Below, one piece after another: positions 17,066 through 24,611 of a stretch of 64,000 nt of DNA; position 1 is the stretch's first letter; each line of letters starts with the position of its first letter. The position numbers and the translations under genes were made by a program. The DNA comes from an uncultured Bacteroidales bacterium (GTDB lineage: Bacteria > Bacteroidota > Bacteroidia > Bacteroidales > WCHB1-69), in contig OMYJ01000011.1 of NCBI GenBank assembly GCA_900315245.1, positions 25,927 through 89,926 of the forward strand, read 5' to 3'. The notes beneath the pieces are model-generated. The model ran no database searches. It was not told the origin of the DNA and saw only the letters and a list, made by a program, of their open reading frames with translations.

Positions 17066-17478
17066 TGAAAAGACTGATTATCATACTGATGATGCTGCTT
17101 CCGATAGCGGCAATGTCGCAAAGTGAGCTGTACAAGCGCTTCGCCTCCCGGCAGGAACTCTCCGTGGCGCAAGTGAGCGGTTTCAAGCTCAACGAAAGCG
17201 AACGGGTAGATGTTGTACTCATTGTCGCTGACGACGAGGCGGCGTGGCAACGGTTGACCAAGGAATTGAACATCAAAGGAGAGGATGGCTCTGTGAGTTG
17301 GTTGGGCGACATCAAGAACCCTGCACAGCGCGTGAAATGGACGGGCGCTCCTGTTTTGCGGGTGGTGGCCTCCCACGCACGCCGTACGGTGGCCCTCTAC
17401 CGCGTCAACACGGAGGCACAATACGATGCTCTTCTTGATTATCAACTAAACAATATGAAACAAGAAAAAAGAAAATAG
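17065..17478 (+). CDS. Secreted small protein of the sigma unit (DUF4252-like)
   Basis: A 137-residue protein with signal peptide MKRLIIILMMLLPIAAMSQ. The remainder (SELYKRFASRQELSVAQVSG and following) has the feel of DUF4252 proteins, which in Bacteroidota often follow an ECF sigma factor and a small membrane protein; the family call is tentative. Its start overlaps the preceding stop (TAATG), so the three genes are one translational unit. The C-terminus is lysine-rich. Confidence 0.65.
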   Translation: MKRLIIILMMLLPIAAMSQSELYKRFASRQELSVAQVSGFKLNESERVDVVLIVADDEAAWQRLTKELNIKGEDGSVSWLGDIKNPAQRVKWTGAPVLRVVASHARRTVALYRVNTEAQYDALLDYQLNNMKQEKRK

Positions 17479-17486
17479 AAAACACT

Positions 17487-18290
17487 ATGAAAAGAACACA
17501 TAAATTCACCGCAATATTGGCGGTATTGGCATTTGTCTTCGCAGCGTGCGAACATCCTATAAATCCTACTCCCGGAGGCGATGAGGGCAACAACGACCCC
17601 AAAGAGCGTGTCATCGTTTACACAGTGGGACAAACTGAAAACCGCCAGACATTGGATACCGAAGGCGAATGGGACGCCCTGCTGGATGTGCTCTGCAACC
17701 AAGCAAAGAACGGCCAAACGGTGACCTTCTACAACATGAGCCAGATTACCTACTACCAAAACAATGGGGCAGGCGGCACCAAGGCGGCAAAGACTTTCAG
17801 CACCACTGACCGCGATGCGATGAAAGCCTGGATGAAGGAGAGGGAGAAAGAAGGGCTTACCGTGGTCGTCACCTACGACAACGGCACGTGGAACGGGTTG
17901 GCATACGCTTCCGCACCGCCCGCAAGCACTTCGGTGGACATCATCGGCACGTGGCATTTCATCTGCTCGGTGGTCAACTACATCGATCAGAACGGCACCT
18001 TGACGGGCAGTGATCTCTTCGTTCCGGAAGACGGCGGTGGCTCCATGCACTACACCTTCTATAACGACGGCACCATGTCACTGACTTTCAACGGAATGGA
18101 CGGCACCACGGCCACGGACAACTCCACATGGACGCTCGGCAACGACGGCGAACTCTGCAGCGAACTCTTGCCGAATGGTGGCTGTTGGAACGTCAATTGG
18201 CTTACCGACAACACCATGATCATGTCCCGCGTTGACCTTGGCACTGAAGAGGGAGATCTCTTATATCAACTGCAATTTGAAAGAGAATAA
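17487..18290 (+). CDS. Lipoprotein of unknown function with lipocalin-like end
   Basis: A 267-residue lipoprotein; MKRTHKFTAILAVLAFVFAAC gives the lipobox FAAC with Cys21, followed by a Pro/Gly/Asp-rich linker. The middle (about 45-130) is an unrecognised domain containing WDALLDVLCNQAKNGQTVTF. The end (about 150-267) begins DIIGTWHFICSV and continues with alternating strands, resembling lipocalin-like domains common in Bacteroidota lipoproteins. It begins eight bases after the previous gene, so it belongs to the sigma operon. No catalytic motif is visible. Confidence 0.75.
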   Translation: MKRTHKFTAILAVLAFVFAACEHPINPTPGGDEGNNDPKERVIVYTVGQTENRQTLDTEGEWDALLDVLCNQAKNGQTVTFYNMSQITYYQNNGAGGTKAAKTFSTTDRDAMKAWMKEREKEGLTVVVTYDNGTWNGLAYASAPPASTSVDIIGTWHFICSVVNYIDQNGTLTGSDLFVPEDGGGSMHYTFYNDGTMSLTFNGMDGTTATDNSTWTLGNDGELCSELLPNGGCWNVNWLTDNTMIMSRVDLGTEEGDLLYQLQFERE

Positions 18291-18297
18291 AAAAAAA

Positions 18298-18340
18298 TTT
18301 CACCACTGTAGTTTTTCATTCTCTTGATGCGTTCTTACAA
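18298..18340 (+). promoter_or_regulatory. Second ECF-type promoter, twin of the one at 16285
   Basis: TTTCACCACTGTAG (18298-18311), 18 bases, then CGTTCTTACAA (18330-18340). It differs little from the element before the sigma gene. It lies 50 bases upstream of the lipoprotein start at 18390 and right after the preceding stop codon. Confidence 0.65.
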
Positions 18341-18389
18341 CAGAAACAATCAAATTTATTCAATAATCAAAATTAAAAATCAAAACAGT

Positions 18390-18971
18390 ATGAAGAAAAA
18401 CATTTTTGCAATCGCATTCATCGCCATCACCCTCTGCATGGCATCTTGTCAAAGAGACCCCATCGTCCCTGGAAATGGTGACACTCCTGCCAACACTCCC
18501 AGAGTGGCCGTCACTTCCGACCTCATCGGCACCGACTGGACAGCTAATCTGCCTCTTGAAGACCTGCTCCAAGCTATGACCGGTATGAGCCTCAGCGACT
18601 ATGGTTGCCAACTCCCCGAAGGCTTTGACGCCAACATGACTTTCAACCTCAGTTTCGACAACGAGTACGCACACTTCACCTTCGGCGACAACATGACTGT
18701 GATTAACGTGGCTGAATTAGCCGGCGAATACACTAACGAGGAAATCGAAAACATGGATCTTGCATACGTCTATGACGGCAGCACCCACACCGGCACTCTG
18801 ACAGCTGTTGGCAACGACGAGAACGGTGATCCCATCAACTATCAGATTGTCTTCACCTACAACGACAATGACGACACTATCACCATCAACTTGCAATTTG
18901 CTAATGCAGAGGATGAAGACAACGTCATCAGCTTTCCGTTAGTGTTCCAACGCAACGAAGTGGAAGCATAA
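18390..18971 (+). CDS. Lipoprotein, putative target of the neighbouring ECF sigma factor
   Basis: A 193-residue lipoprotein with signal MKKNIFAIAFIAITLCMASC (lipobox MASC, Cys20) and a Pro/Gly-rich linker. The mature part begins DLIGTDWTANLPLEDLLQAM and is rich in Asp, Asn and Thr with beta-strand alternation, reminiscent of lipocalin-like lipoproteins; no family is certain. It has its own ECF-type promoter and is followed by a strong terminator, so it can be made separately from the sigma operon. The ATG at 18390 is used because the upstream in-frame ATG overlaps the promoter. Confidence 0.8.
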   Translation: MKKNIFAIAFIAITLCMASCQRDPIVPGNGDTPANTPRVAVTSDLIGTDWTANLPLEDLLQAMTGMSLSDYGCQLPEGFDANMTFNLSFDNEYAHFTFGDNMTVINVAELAGEYTNEEIENMDLAYVYDGSTHTGTLTAVGNDENGDPINYQIVFTYNDNDDTITINLQFANAEDEDNVISFPLVFQRNEVEA

Positions 18972-18995
18972 TCGTTATCCGTACATACAAATGCA

Positions 18996-19031
18996 AACGG
19001 CATCCGTGGAATCCTGCGGATGCCGTTTTTT
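18996..19031 (+). terminator. Intrinsic terminator ending the sigma unit
   Basis: AACGGCATCCG (18996-19006) pairs with CGGATGCCGTT (19017-19027) around a 10-base loop and is followed by a run of T. Confidence 0.85.
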
Positions 19032-19108
19032 TTTTATGGTGTGAAATAATATTTCTCTGAGAAGAATCATCCCTTTATTTTAACTGTTAAAAATCGAATA
19101 GTTAGAAT

Positions 19109-19147
19109 TAAATCTGTGTTCGTGTAAAAACTCACATCACCTTGCGT
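19109..19147. repeat. Direct repeat at the 3' side of the GxxExxY gene
   Basis: TCTGTGTTCGTGTAAAAA, a five-base variable gap, then CATCACCTTGCG. It includes the last codons and stop of the GxxExxY gene. The same sequence recurs at 19772-19807 beyond its 5' side. Confidence 0.75.
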
Positions 19148-19506
19148 TCATACTCTAATCCTTCAGGATGCCCGAAATTAAATAGCAACCCTACTTTCAT
19201 TTTCGTGGCTTTTAGGTAATTATATACTTGGACGCGATTCCAATCATCTAATTCCATCACCGCCTTAAGTTCGACTATAATCTTATCGTAACAAATAAAG
19301 TCCGGACGGAACCTTTTTTTCAATTTTACCCCATCGTAATAGATTTCAATTTCCGGTTCACGTACAAAAGGAATGTTCCTTCTTTGAAACTCTATTTCCA
19401 ATGCCTCTTGGTATATTGGCTCAACAAAACCTGAACCAAGAACATTATAGACACGCATAGCAGCTCCATTAATTGCGTAAGTTTCTGATTTGCAATAAAA
19501 TTCCAT
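19132..19506 (-). CDS. GxxExxY family protein
   Basis: A 124-residue protein with the name-giving motif in LGSGFVEPIYQEALEIEF (Gly, then Glu and Tyr) near residues 24-41, and RPDFICYDKIIVELKAV at about 67-83. The D-(x)n-ExK pattern of the second block fits the PD-(D/E)XK nuclease-like fold assigned to this family. Function is not established. It stands alone with its own promoter at 19553-19560. It is bracketed by direct repeats and a remnant of a second copy of its 3' end lies at 19793-19807 (codons for RKVM). Confidence 0.88.
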   Translation of the reverse strand: MEFYCKSETYAINGAAMRVYNVLGSGFVEPIYQEALEIEFQRRNIPFVREPEIEIYYDGVKLKKRFRPDFICYDKIIVELKAVMELDDWNRVQVYNYLKATKMKVGLLFNFGHPEGLEYERKVM

Positions 19507-19552
19507 ACTTTTTCGTTTTCAAACTTTATAATTAATTTTGTTTTTTCGGCCG

Positions 19553-19560
19553 CAAAAATA
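19553..19560 (-). promoter_or_regulatory. Promoter -7 box for the GxxExxY gene
   Basis: The minus strand reads TATTTTTG followed by CG, about 47 bases upstream of the start at 19506. Confidence 0.6.
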
Positions 19561-19658
19561 CAAAATAATTTAATACGATAGATAATTTTTTTTAAATACA
19601 CCGTATTCGTCTCAATGGTGATGTACTCTTGGTAATATTCGATTGCCGATAATTCGAA

Positions 19659-19683
19659 CACGGATTTCACAGATTTACACAGA
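19659..19683. repeat. R2-related sequence upstream of the GxxExxY gene
   Basis: CACGGATTTCACAGA followed by TTTACACAGA. Aligned without gaps it matches 19 of 25 bases of the R2 copy at 37575-37599 (CGCAGATTTCGCAGA, then CTAACGCAGA). It leads into the CTGTGT-rich array at 19697. Confidence 0.6.
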
Positions 19684-19696
19684 TGATGGAATGCAT

Positions 19697-19790
19697 GTCT
19701 GTGTATAATATTTGTGTCTATCTGTGTATCTGTGTATCTGTGTGCTGTGTGCATCTGTGTATATCTGTGTGCATCTGTGTTCGTGTAAAA
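19697..19790. repeat. Imperfect ATCTGTGT tandem array
   Basis: Repeated ATCTGTGT and GCATCTGTGT words over about 95 bases, ending in the direct repeat at 19772-19807. No coding potential is credible here. Confidence 0.75.
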
Positions 19791-19807
19791 AGATCGCATC
19801 ACCTTGC
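19772..19807. repeat. Direct repeat at the 5' side of the GxxExxY gene
   Basis: Second copy of the block at 19109-19147 (TCTGTGTTCGTGTAAAAA, gap, CATCACCTTGCG). It carries the reverse of AAGGTGATG, the final codons of a GxxExxY gene, suggesting a deleted second copy. Confidence 0.7.
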
Positions 19808-19877
19808 GAATAGGCAAGAGCTGCTGGCGGTATGTGGTGTTAGTAGTTAGTCTGCAACGCAAATCGTGCAATCAACG

Positions 19878-20100
19878 GTTAAAAACGAGAAACAATCCAT
19901 AGTCCTGCACTTGACGATATGCCAAAAGCAGGTCTCCAACCATCAGAACTGGAAGTAGATAAACGGCTGCAAGTCCGCGGTGACGAACTGGTAGAGCACG
20001 AAGACGGCCACGACCACGATGAGACCCATCAGCCAGAGCGGGAGCATGGCGAAGTTGATGCGGTACCAGCGTTTCCAACGGTCAGGGAGCCAGTGGATGA
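19878..20100 (-). repeat. 223-bp duplicate of the MBOAT gene 3' end (left copy)
   Basis: Base-by-base it matches 21380-21602 without gaps and with about eight differences by eye. It covers the last 53 or so codons of the MBOAT gene plus about 65 bases beyond its stop. It is direct relative to the right copy, and the two bracket the GNAT pair. Confidence 0.9.
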
Positions 20101-20311
20101 AAAAGCAATTCTGCCATTCCGACATCTTCTTCCTCTTCTCAGGGATGCTGATTGATTTGTCAGCATTTGTGACCACGTCTTCCATGATTGATTTCAGAAA
20201 ACGCGGCAGGTTGTTCTTCATTAGGACAGGCTTGCTGCGATGGTGTAACAGGTTGTCTTTGATAACCAACGCCACAGTATCCGTCTTGTCTTCCATACAG
20301 TCGACCTGCAT
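19943..20311 (-). pseudogene. Chimeric open frame: unknown N-terminus joined to MBOAT C-terminus
   Basis: A 122-codon open frame. The first 70 residues or so (MEDKTDTVALVIKDNLLHHR and onward, rich in Lys and Asp) match nothing I recognise; the last 50 (HWLPDRWKRWYRINFAMLPL and onward) are the C-terminal membrane segment of the MBOAT protein at 21445. The junction is at the left end of the 223-bp duplication. It is probably a by-product of rearrangement and not a functional acyltransferase, since the catalytic His region is absent. It has no convincing promoter. Confidence 0.6.
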
Positions 20312-20391
20312 CCTAACGCTCTAATTCCGTAAATTTGTTTCATTTTTATTACTGATAGACAACCAAGTCGTTGCTAATAAATAGATCAGCA

Positions 20392-20529
20392 ATGATTCTG
20401 ATTCGCAACTATTACGTCTTGCTCGTCTGGAAGATCGCCTCCGCCGTGGCCTTTGGCTTTGATGCACTCGCTGGAAACAGAAGAAGGAGTTTGTGGAAAT
20501 TGTTTTTGAATAAGTTGATGGAAACCTAA
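20392..20529 (+). CDS. Possible 45-residue small protein
   Basis: An ATG-initiated frame encoding MILIRNYYVLLVWKIASAVA, later SLWKLFLNKLMET. It is hydrophobic at first and basic at the end. TAAATTTG at 20329-20336 could be its promoter. It lies between the duplicated MBOAT fragment and the GNAT pair and could equally be a remnant. No family is recognised. Confidence 0.25.
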   Translation: MILIRNYYVLLVWKIASAVAFGFDALAGNRRRSLWKLFLNKLMET

Positions 20530-20570
20530 AAAAATATTTTTCAAAATGTCATGTAATATTAAAATTTTTG

Positions 20571-20578
20571 TATTTTTG
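20571..20578 (+). promoter_or_regulatory. Promoter for the GNAT pair
   Basis: TATTTTTG followed by CA is a perfect -7 box, 35 bases before the small acidic protein gene. Confidence 0.65.
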
Positions 20579-20612
20579 CAACCGAATTAAAAACAAAATA
20601 CTTTAAGAAATT

Positions 20613-20771
20613 ATGGCAAAACCAATTGAAGCAACCCCAGTATTGAAAGGAGACGATGCGTTTGAGTTTGTCTCTGAAATGGAAAACGGCACAAAGGCCT
20701 CTGAAGAGGAAAAGAAAAGTGTTGAGCAAGGAGCATCTTTCCTTGAATCAATGTTGACTTTCGTTTTCTAA
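20613..20771 (+). CDS. Small acidic protein, putative antitoxin partner of the GNAT
   Basis: A 52-residue protein beginning MAKPIEATPVLKGDDAFEFV and ending SFLESMLTFVF, acidic in the middle (EEEKKS). The opening resembles small proteins found before GNAT genes in other Bacteroidota; this is from memory of the pattern. It ends 10 bases before the GNAT start and shares its promoter. It lacks a recognisable DNA-binding domain, unlike the ribbon-helix-helix partners of TacT/AtaT, so its role as antitoxin is inference from size, charge and position. Confidence 0.65.
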   Translation: MAKPIEATPVLKGDDAFEFVSEMENGTKASEEEKKSVEQGASFLESMLTFVF

Positions 20772-20781
20772 CATCCTTTTT

Positions 20782-21294
20782 ATGAGAATAATACGTCTTA
20801 CACCAGACTATACGTTTGGTTCTTTTAACTGTGAAGAGCCCGACCTAAATGATTTTTTGCTTACAGATGCAAAAGAGTACGCATCAAGGCTGTTGGCCGT
20901 CACATATCTCATTGAGTCCAATGGTGACGTTGCAGCTTTTTTCTATATATCCAACGACCGTATCTCATTGTCCGAGAGCGACAAAACAACATGGCGTCGG
21001 ATTAAGAGTGCCTTCCCTCACCGCAAACATCGCAGTGACTATCCCGCAGTCAAAATTGGTCGTCTCGGAGTGGACTATCGATACAAGGAACAAGGGTTGG
21101 GCTCTTCCATTCTAAACTTTGTAAAAAAGGCTTTTATTACGAATAATCGCACAGGATGTTGTTTTGTGACTGTAGATGCATTGCCTTCGGCCGTGAACTT
21201 TTACAAACTCAACGGATTCCATTTACTGCGAAAATCTGATAGAGAAAATGCCGAAACAATTCCCATGTATTTTAATCTAACCCGCTTGGTATAA
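20782..21294 (+). CDS. GNAT family N-acetyltransferase, TacT/AtaT-like
   Basis: A 170-residue acetyltransferase. FNCEEPDLNDFLLTDAKEYA at about 14-33 corresponds to the family opening (F-C, DLNDFL) seen in toxin-type GNATs that acetylate aminoacyl-tRNAs. VKIGRLGVDYRYKEQGLGSS at about 92-111 holds the acetyl-CoA binding Q/RxxGxG/A motif as EQGLGS. The C-terminal ALPSAVNFYKLNGFHLL is the usual closing block. Toxin activity is inferred from this resemblance and from the small upstream partner gene. The pair sits between the two copies of the 223-bp duplication, which suggests it arrived as an insertion. Confidence 0.85.
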   Translation: MRIIRLTPDYTFGSFNCEEPDLNDFLLTDAKEYASRLLAVTYLIESNGDVAAFFYISNDRISLSESDKTTWRRIKSAFPHRKHRSDYPAVKIGRLGVDYRYKEQGLGSSILNFVKKAFITNNRTGCCFVTVDALPSAVNFYKLNGFHLLRKSDRENAETIPMYFNLTRLV

Positions 21295-21379
21295 ATATGT
21301 TAAAATGAAAAACAACACTGTGATTATATGACAGCAGCTACAGATGCCTATGACACAAAACAATTAACACCTACTTTTT

Positions 21380-21602
21380 GTTAAAAACGATAAGCAATCC
21401 ATAGTCCTGCACTTGACGATATGCCAAAAGCGGGTCTCCAGCCATCAGAACTGGAAGTAAATAAACGGCTGCAGGTCCGCGGTGACGAACTGGTAGAGCA
21501 CGAAGACGGCCGCGACCACGATGAGACCCATCAGCCAGAGCGGGAGCATGGCGAAGTTGATGCGGTACCAGCGTTTCCAACGGTCAGGAAGCCAGTGGAT
21601 GA
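21380..21602 (-). repeat. 223-bp duplicate, right copy (native MBOAT 3' end)
   Basis: Contains the authentic end of the MBOAT gene and 65 bases downstream. See the left copy at 19878-20100. Confidence 0.9.
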
Positions 21603-23304
21603 CCATGCCGAGAACGAACATGATGAAGACGAACTTGTAGTTGGCGATGATATCGGGGATAGCCGCGACGTTCCACTGCCCGCCAATGCTGTTGACCATC
21701 GCCTTGGCGGTCTCCCACGCCGTCTCGTTGGCGGTGGCCGGGTCGAGGTTGGAGCCGGAACGGAAGAACAACCGCGTGAACGAAATAAAGACAAACGTCT
21801 GGATGATGCCCCACGTCTTGTCTAACCATTCTACCGTTTTGTCGGGCTTGATGAGCGTGAAGATGGTCTTGATGAGCGTTCCCGCGAACCACACGCCGCT
21901 CCACACCACGCCGATCATCAGCGCGGGATGCGGCCACAAGTGGTTAGTAATCAAGAAGGTGACGAATATCACCGTGGCGATGGTGCTGCGCACGAGCATA
22001 TTGCCGTGTCGCCAGATTTTGTACGACAGGATACCAATGCCGTTCAAGCCGCCCCAGATCATGAAGTTCCACGAGGCACCGTGCCACAAACCGCCTAACA
22101 ACATGGTATTCATCATATTGAGGTTGGTACTGATCTTCAGCCGTGCCTTCTTGCTCACTAATGAGGCTACGAGCAGCGCCAGCGCGATGCCGCCGATGAT
22201 GCAGGTAATCACCACGCTCTTGGTGAGCAGGATGATGACCGCCGCGATGAGCGAGATGCAAAGGTAGGTGCCGAACGTGGCGTTGCGGTTGCCGCCCAAC
22301 GGGATGTAAAGGTAGTCTTTCAGCCAGTTGGAGAGCGAAATGTGCCATCGCTTCCAGAAATTGCCTGGGTTGGTAGCTTTGTACGGCGAGTTGAAGTTCT
22401 TGGGCAGGTAGAAGCCCATCAGCATGGCCACGCCGATGGCAATGTCGGTGTAGCCCGAGAAGTCGGCATAGACCTGCAGCGAATAGACGAACAGCGCCGA
22501 CAAGTTCTCAAACGCGGTGAACAATGACGGGTTATTGAAGACCCTGTCCACGAAATTGACCGCCAGATAGTCGCTCATAATCAGCTTCTTGGCCAAGCCG
22601 TTGAGAATCCAGAAGACGGCGATGCCGAACTGCCGACGGGTGAGGAAGAACTTCTTGTAAAGCTGCGGCACGAACTGGTCGGCACGCACAATCGGGCCAG
22701 CGACCAACTGCGGGAAAAACGACACGTAGAACCCGAAGTCAAGAATATTGGAAACGTGCGCAATCTTCCGCTTATAAACATCTACCAAGTAGCTGATATT
22801 CTGGAAAGTATAGAATGAAATACCCACGGGCAGCAATATTTTGGAAGCATCAAAATAGTTGGTGCCCGTCCAGTTGTTGGTCCATTGCGCCAGCCAGTTG
22901 ATGACCTCATGCTCGCTACCGACAATCGTATTGTAAGCGTCGGTGCAGAAGTAGGCGTACTTGAAATAGAAGAGTATCAGCAAGTTAATAACCACGCCCG
23001 AAATCATGAACGTCTTGCGCCAGCCGTTTCGCTGCGACTTGTCCATGAAAACACCGAGGAAGTAGTCCAAGAAGGTGTCAAACAGCAAGATGAGGACGAA
23101 GAGGCCGGAGGTTTTGTAGTAGAAAAGTAAGCTGACGAAGAAGAGGAACGTATTGCGTAACAACCGTTTGCGATGGAATAGCGCGAAGAAGGCGAACACG
23201 ATGGCGAAGAATGCCCAGAAATTGAACTGGGTGAACAACAACGGATGCGTCTCATCAAACGAGAACAGGTTGATCAGAAATTGCGAAACGTTCTCCCAGG
23301 TCAT
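21445..23304 (-). CDS. MBOAT family O-acyltransferase (AlgI-like)
   Basis: A 619-residue polytopic membrane protein of the membrane-bound O-acyltransferase family. GLWHGASWNFMIWGGLNGIG near residue 405 contains the catalytic histidine; FWKRWHISLSNWLKDYLYIP and FFPQLVAGPIVRADQFVPQL are further AlgI/DltB-type blocks. It should pass acyl, most likely acetyl, groups across the membrane onto a polysaccharide or cell-wall polymer. It overlaps the following SGNH gene by four bases and is the last gene of a three-gene minus-strand unit with two SGNH proteins, which probably finish the transfer in the periplasm, as AlgJ/AlgX do for alginate. Its 3' end is duplicated at 19878. Confidence 0.94.
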   Translation of the reverse strand: MTWENVSQFLINLFSFDETHPLLFTQFNFWAFFAIVFAFFALFHRKRLLRNTFLFFVSLLFYYKTSGLFVLILLFDTFLDYFLGVFMDKSQRNGWRKTFMISGVVINLLILFYFKYAYFCTDAYNTIVGSEHEVINWLAQWTNNWTGTNYFDASKILLPVGISFYTFQNISYLVDVYKRKIAHVSNILDFGFYVSFFPQLVAGPIVRADQFVPQLYKKFFLTRRQFGIAVFWILNGLAKKLIMSDYLAVNFVDRVFNNPSLFTAFENLSALFVYSLQVYADFSGYTDIAIGVAMLMGFYLPKNFNSPYKATNPGNFWKRWHISLSNWLKDYLYIPLGGNRNATFGTYLCISLIAAVIILLTKSVVITCIIGGIALALLVASLVSKKARLKISTNLNMMNTMLLGGLWHGASWNFMIWGGLNGIGILSYKIWRHGNMLVRSTIATVIFVTFLITNHLWPHPALMIGVVWSGVWFAGTLIKTIFTLIKPDKTVEWLDKTWGIIQTFVFISFTRLFFRSGSNLDPATANETAWETAKAMVNSIGGQWNVAAIPDIIANYKFVFIMFVLGMVIHWLPDRWKRWYRINFAMLPLWLMGLIVVAAVFVLYQFVTADLQPFIYFQF

Positions 23305-24611
23305 TGCTGTAATGTTTTAAGGGGTTGGACAAAAGCGTGCCAAAAGAGGTCGCCGATAAGGTTGTAGCCGTTGACGGTGAAATGGACGCGGTCTTTCTGA
23401 GCCAATCCTTTGGCCTGCCATTTGGCCATGGATCCGAGCCCGCCCATCACCTCGAACTGGTCCCAGCAGGCACCACCCGTGAGATTCGCTAACCGGTGCA
23501 TGACATCGCTCACCTCAGGACCAGTCTTATTCACGGAGTAACGGCCCTTCTTACCGCGCTTCCACGTGTCGTTGTTCGACAGGAAGATGAACGCACAGTC
23601 GGGATTGGCCTCGCGAATGCGGGCGATCAGCTGCAAGTAATTGTTCTTGAAGACCATGGAGTCGAAATCGTTGCCGAAAGCATCATTCACGCCAATACCG
23701 AAAATCACCAAATCGGGCGGGAAGGCCTTGAGGTCACGAACGAAGTTCTTGCACCGCAAATAGGATGGCACAGCCGCACCGTTGACACCTATGGATGTGA
23801 ATGTTACGCCCGGTTTTCCGTTCTTCAACCAGAGCCCGTTAACGAAGAAGGTGTCTGCCGCACCGCAGGGGAAGTAGAAGGTGAACTCCTGCAGGGGACG
23901 ACCGGGATAAAAGTAGTAACGCTCGTTTTCTAGGTCGGCTTCGTCAGGGAAACGCCATATCGTATCGTATTTCAACACGGGATCGATGTAGTGACCGTTG
24001 GAGCGGCCGAAGAGCACAAGCGTGTCGGTGGCGAAGTCATAATCCGGCTCGTTCATCGTGAATTTGATGGACTGTACCGACTGCGTGCAATAGACGGAAA
24101 TCCCCGACATTCCGAGCGGTGACGGGTACTGCTGATAGACGTTGCGGATTAGCGAGAAAACGTCGGAGCGGGTGATTTTGTAGTCGCGGGGGTTGTTGCA
24201 GGCATTTGCCGCCGAGTATGGGAAAATTAACCCACGGTCAGCTGGTTCGCCACCGTATTCGGCCAAGACATGCTTGCGGATGCGGTGCGACATCGTGCCC
24301 GCCTGCACGTGCGAGCCGCCGATGTGCATAATGTGGACGTTGCCCTTGCGAGTACGGTTCACACGGCCCCACTTCTCGTAGAAGCGCACCAATGTCATGC
24401 TGTCCCTGCCCCAGCAAAGCGTGTCGTCGTTGAAACGTATGAAGGAGAATGTAGAGTCGTAGGACGAAAACAACTCGGGAAGCACCCACACAGCGGAGGT
24501 GTCGGCCTCCATCACCAGCGCGACGCTGTCAGCAGTCTCGTCGGTCTGTGCGAAAACGTTCAACGCACAGAGTGTCAATATGATGCAGATTAGTTTTCGG
24601 CGGCCTCCCAT
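23301..24611 (-). CDS. SGNH/GDSL hydrolase family protein with modified block I
   Basis: A 436-residue secreted protein; signal MGGRRKLICIILTLCALNVF ends before AQT. Block I reads HIGGSHVQAG with Ser100, so the usual GDS is GGS. Block III is present as IFGIGVNDAFGND near 304-316 and block V as QKDRVHFTVNGYN near the end, giving a complete Ser-Asp-His set. The protein probably acts as periplasmic O-acetyltransferase or esterase with the MBOAT protein. It overlaps MBOAT by four bases and the upstream SGNH gene by 22 bases. Confidence 0.85.
   Translation of the reverse strand: MGGRRKLICIILTLCALNVFAQTDETADSVALVMEADTSAVWVLPELFSSYDSTFSFIRFNDDTLCWGRDSMTLVRFYEKWGRVNRTRKGNVHIMHIGGSHVQAGTMSHRIRKHVLAEYGGEPADRGLIFPYSAANACNNPRDYKITRSDVFSLIRNVYQQYPSPLGMSGISVYCTQSVQSIKFTMNEPDYDFATDTLVLFGRSNGHYIDPVLKYDTIWRFPDEADLENERYYFYPGRPLQEFTFYFPCGAADTFFVNGLWLKNGKPGVTFTSIGVNGAAVPSYLRCKNFVRDLKAFPPDLVIFGIGVNDAFGNDFDSMVFKNNYLQLIARIREANPDCAFIFLSNNDTWKRGKKGRYSVNKTGPEVSDVMHRLANLTGGACWDQFEVMGGLGSMAKWQAKGLAQKDRVHFTVNGYNLIGDLFWHAFVQPLKTLQQ

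Noticed and set aside
19392..19871. A 159-codon minus-strand frame across the CTGTGT array
   Set aside because: Its translation is dominated by repeat-derived HRYTQMHTAHRYTD text and it then runs out of frame over the GxxExxY start; it is a repeat artefact.
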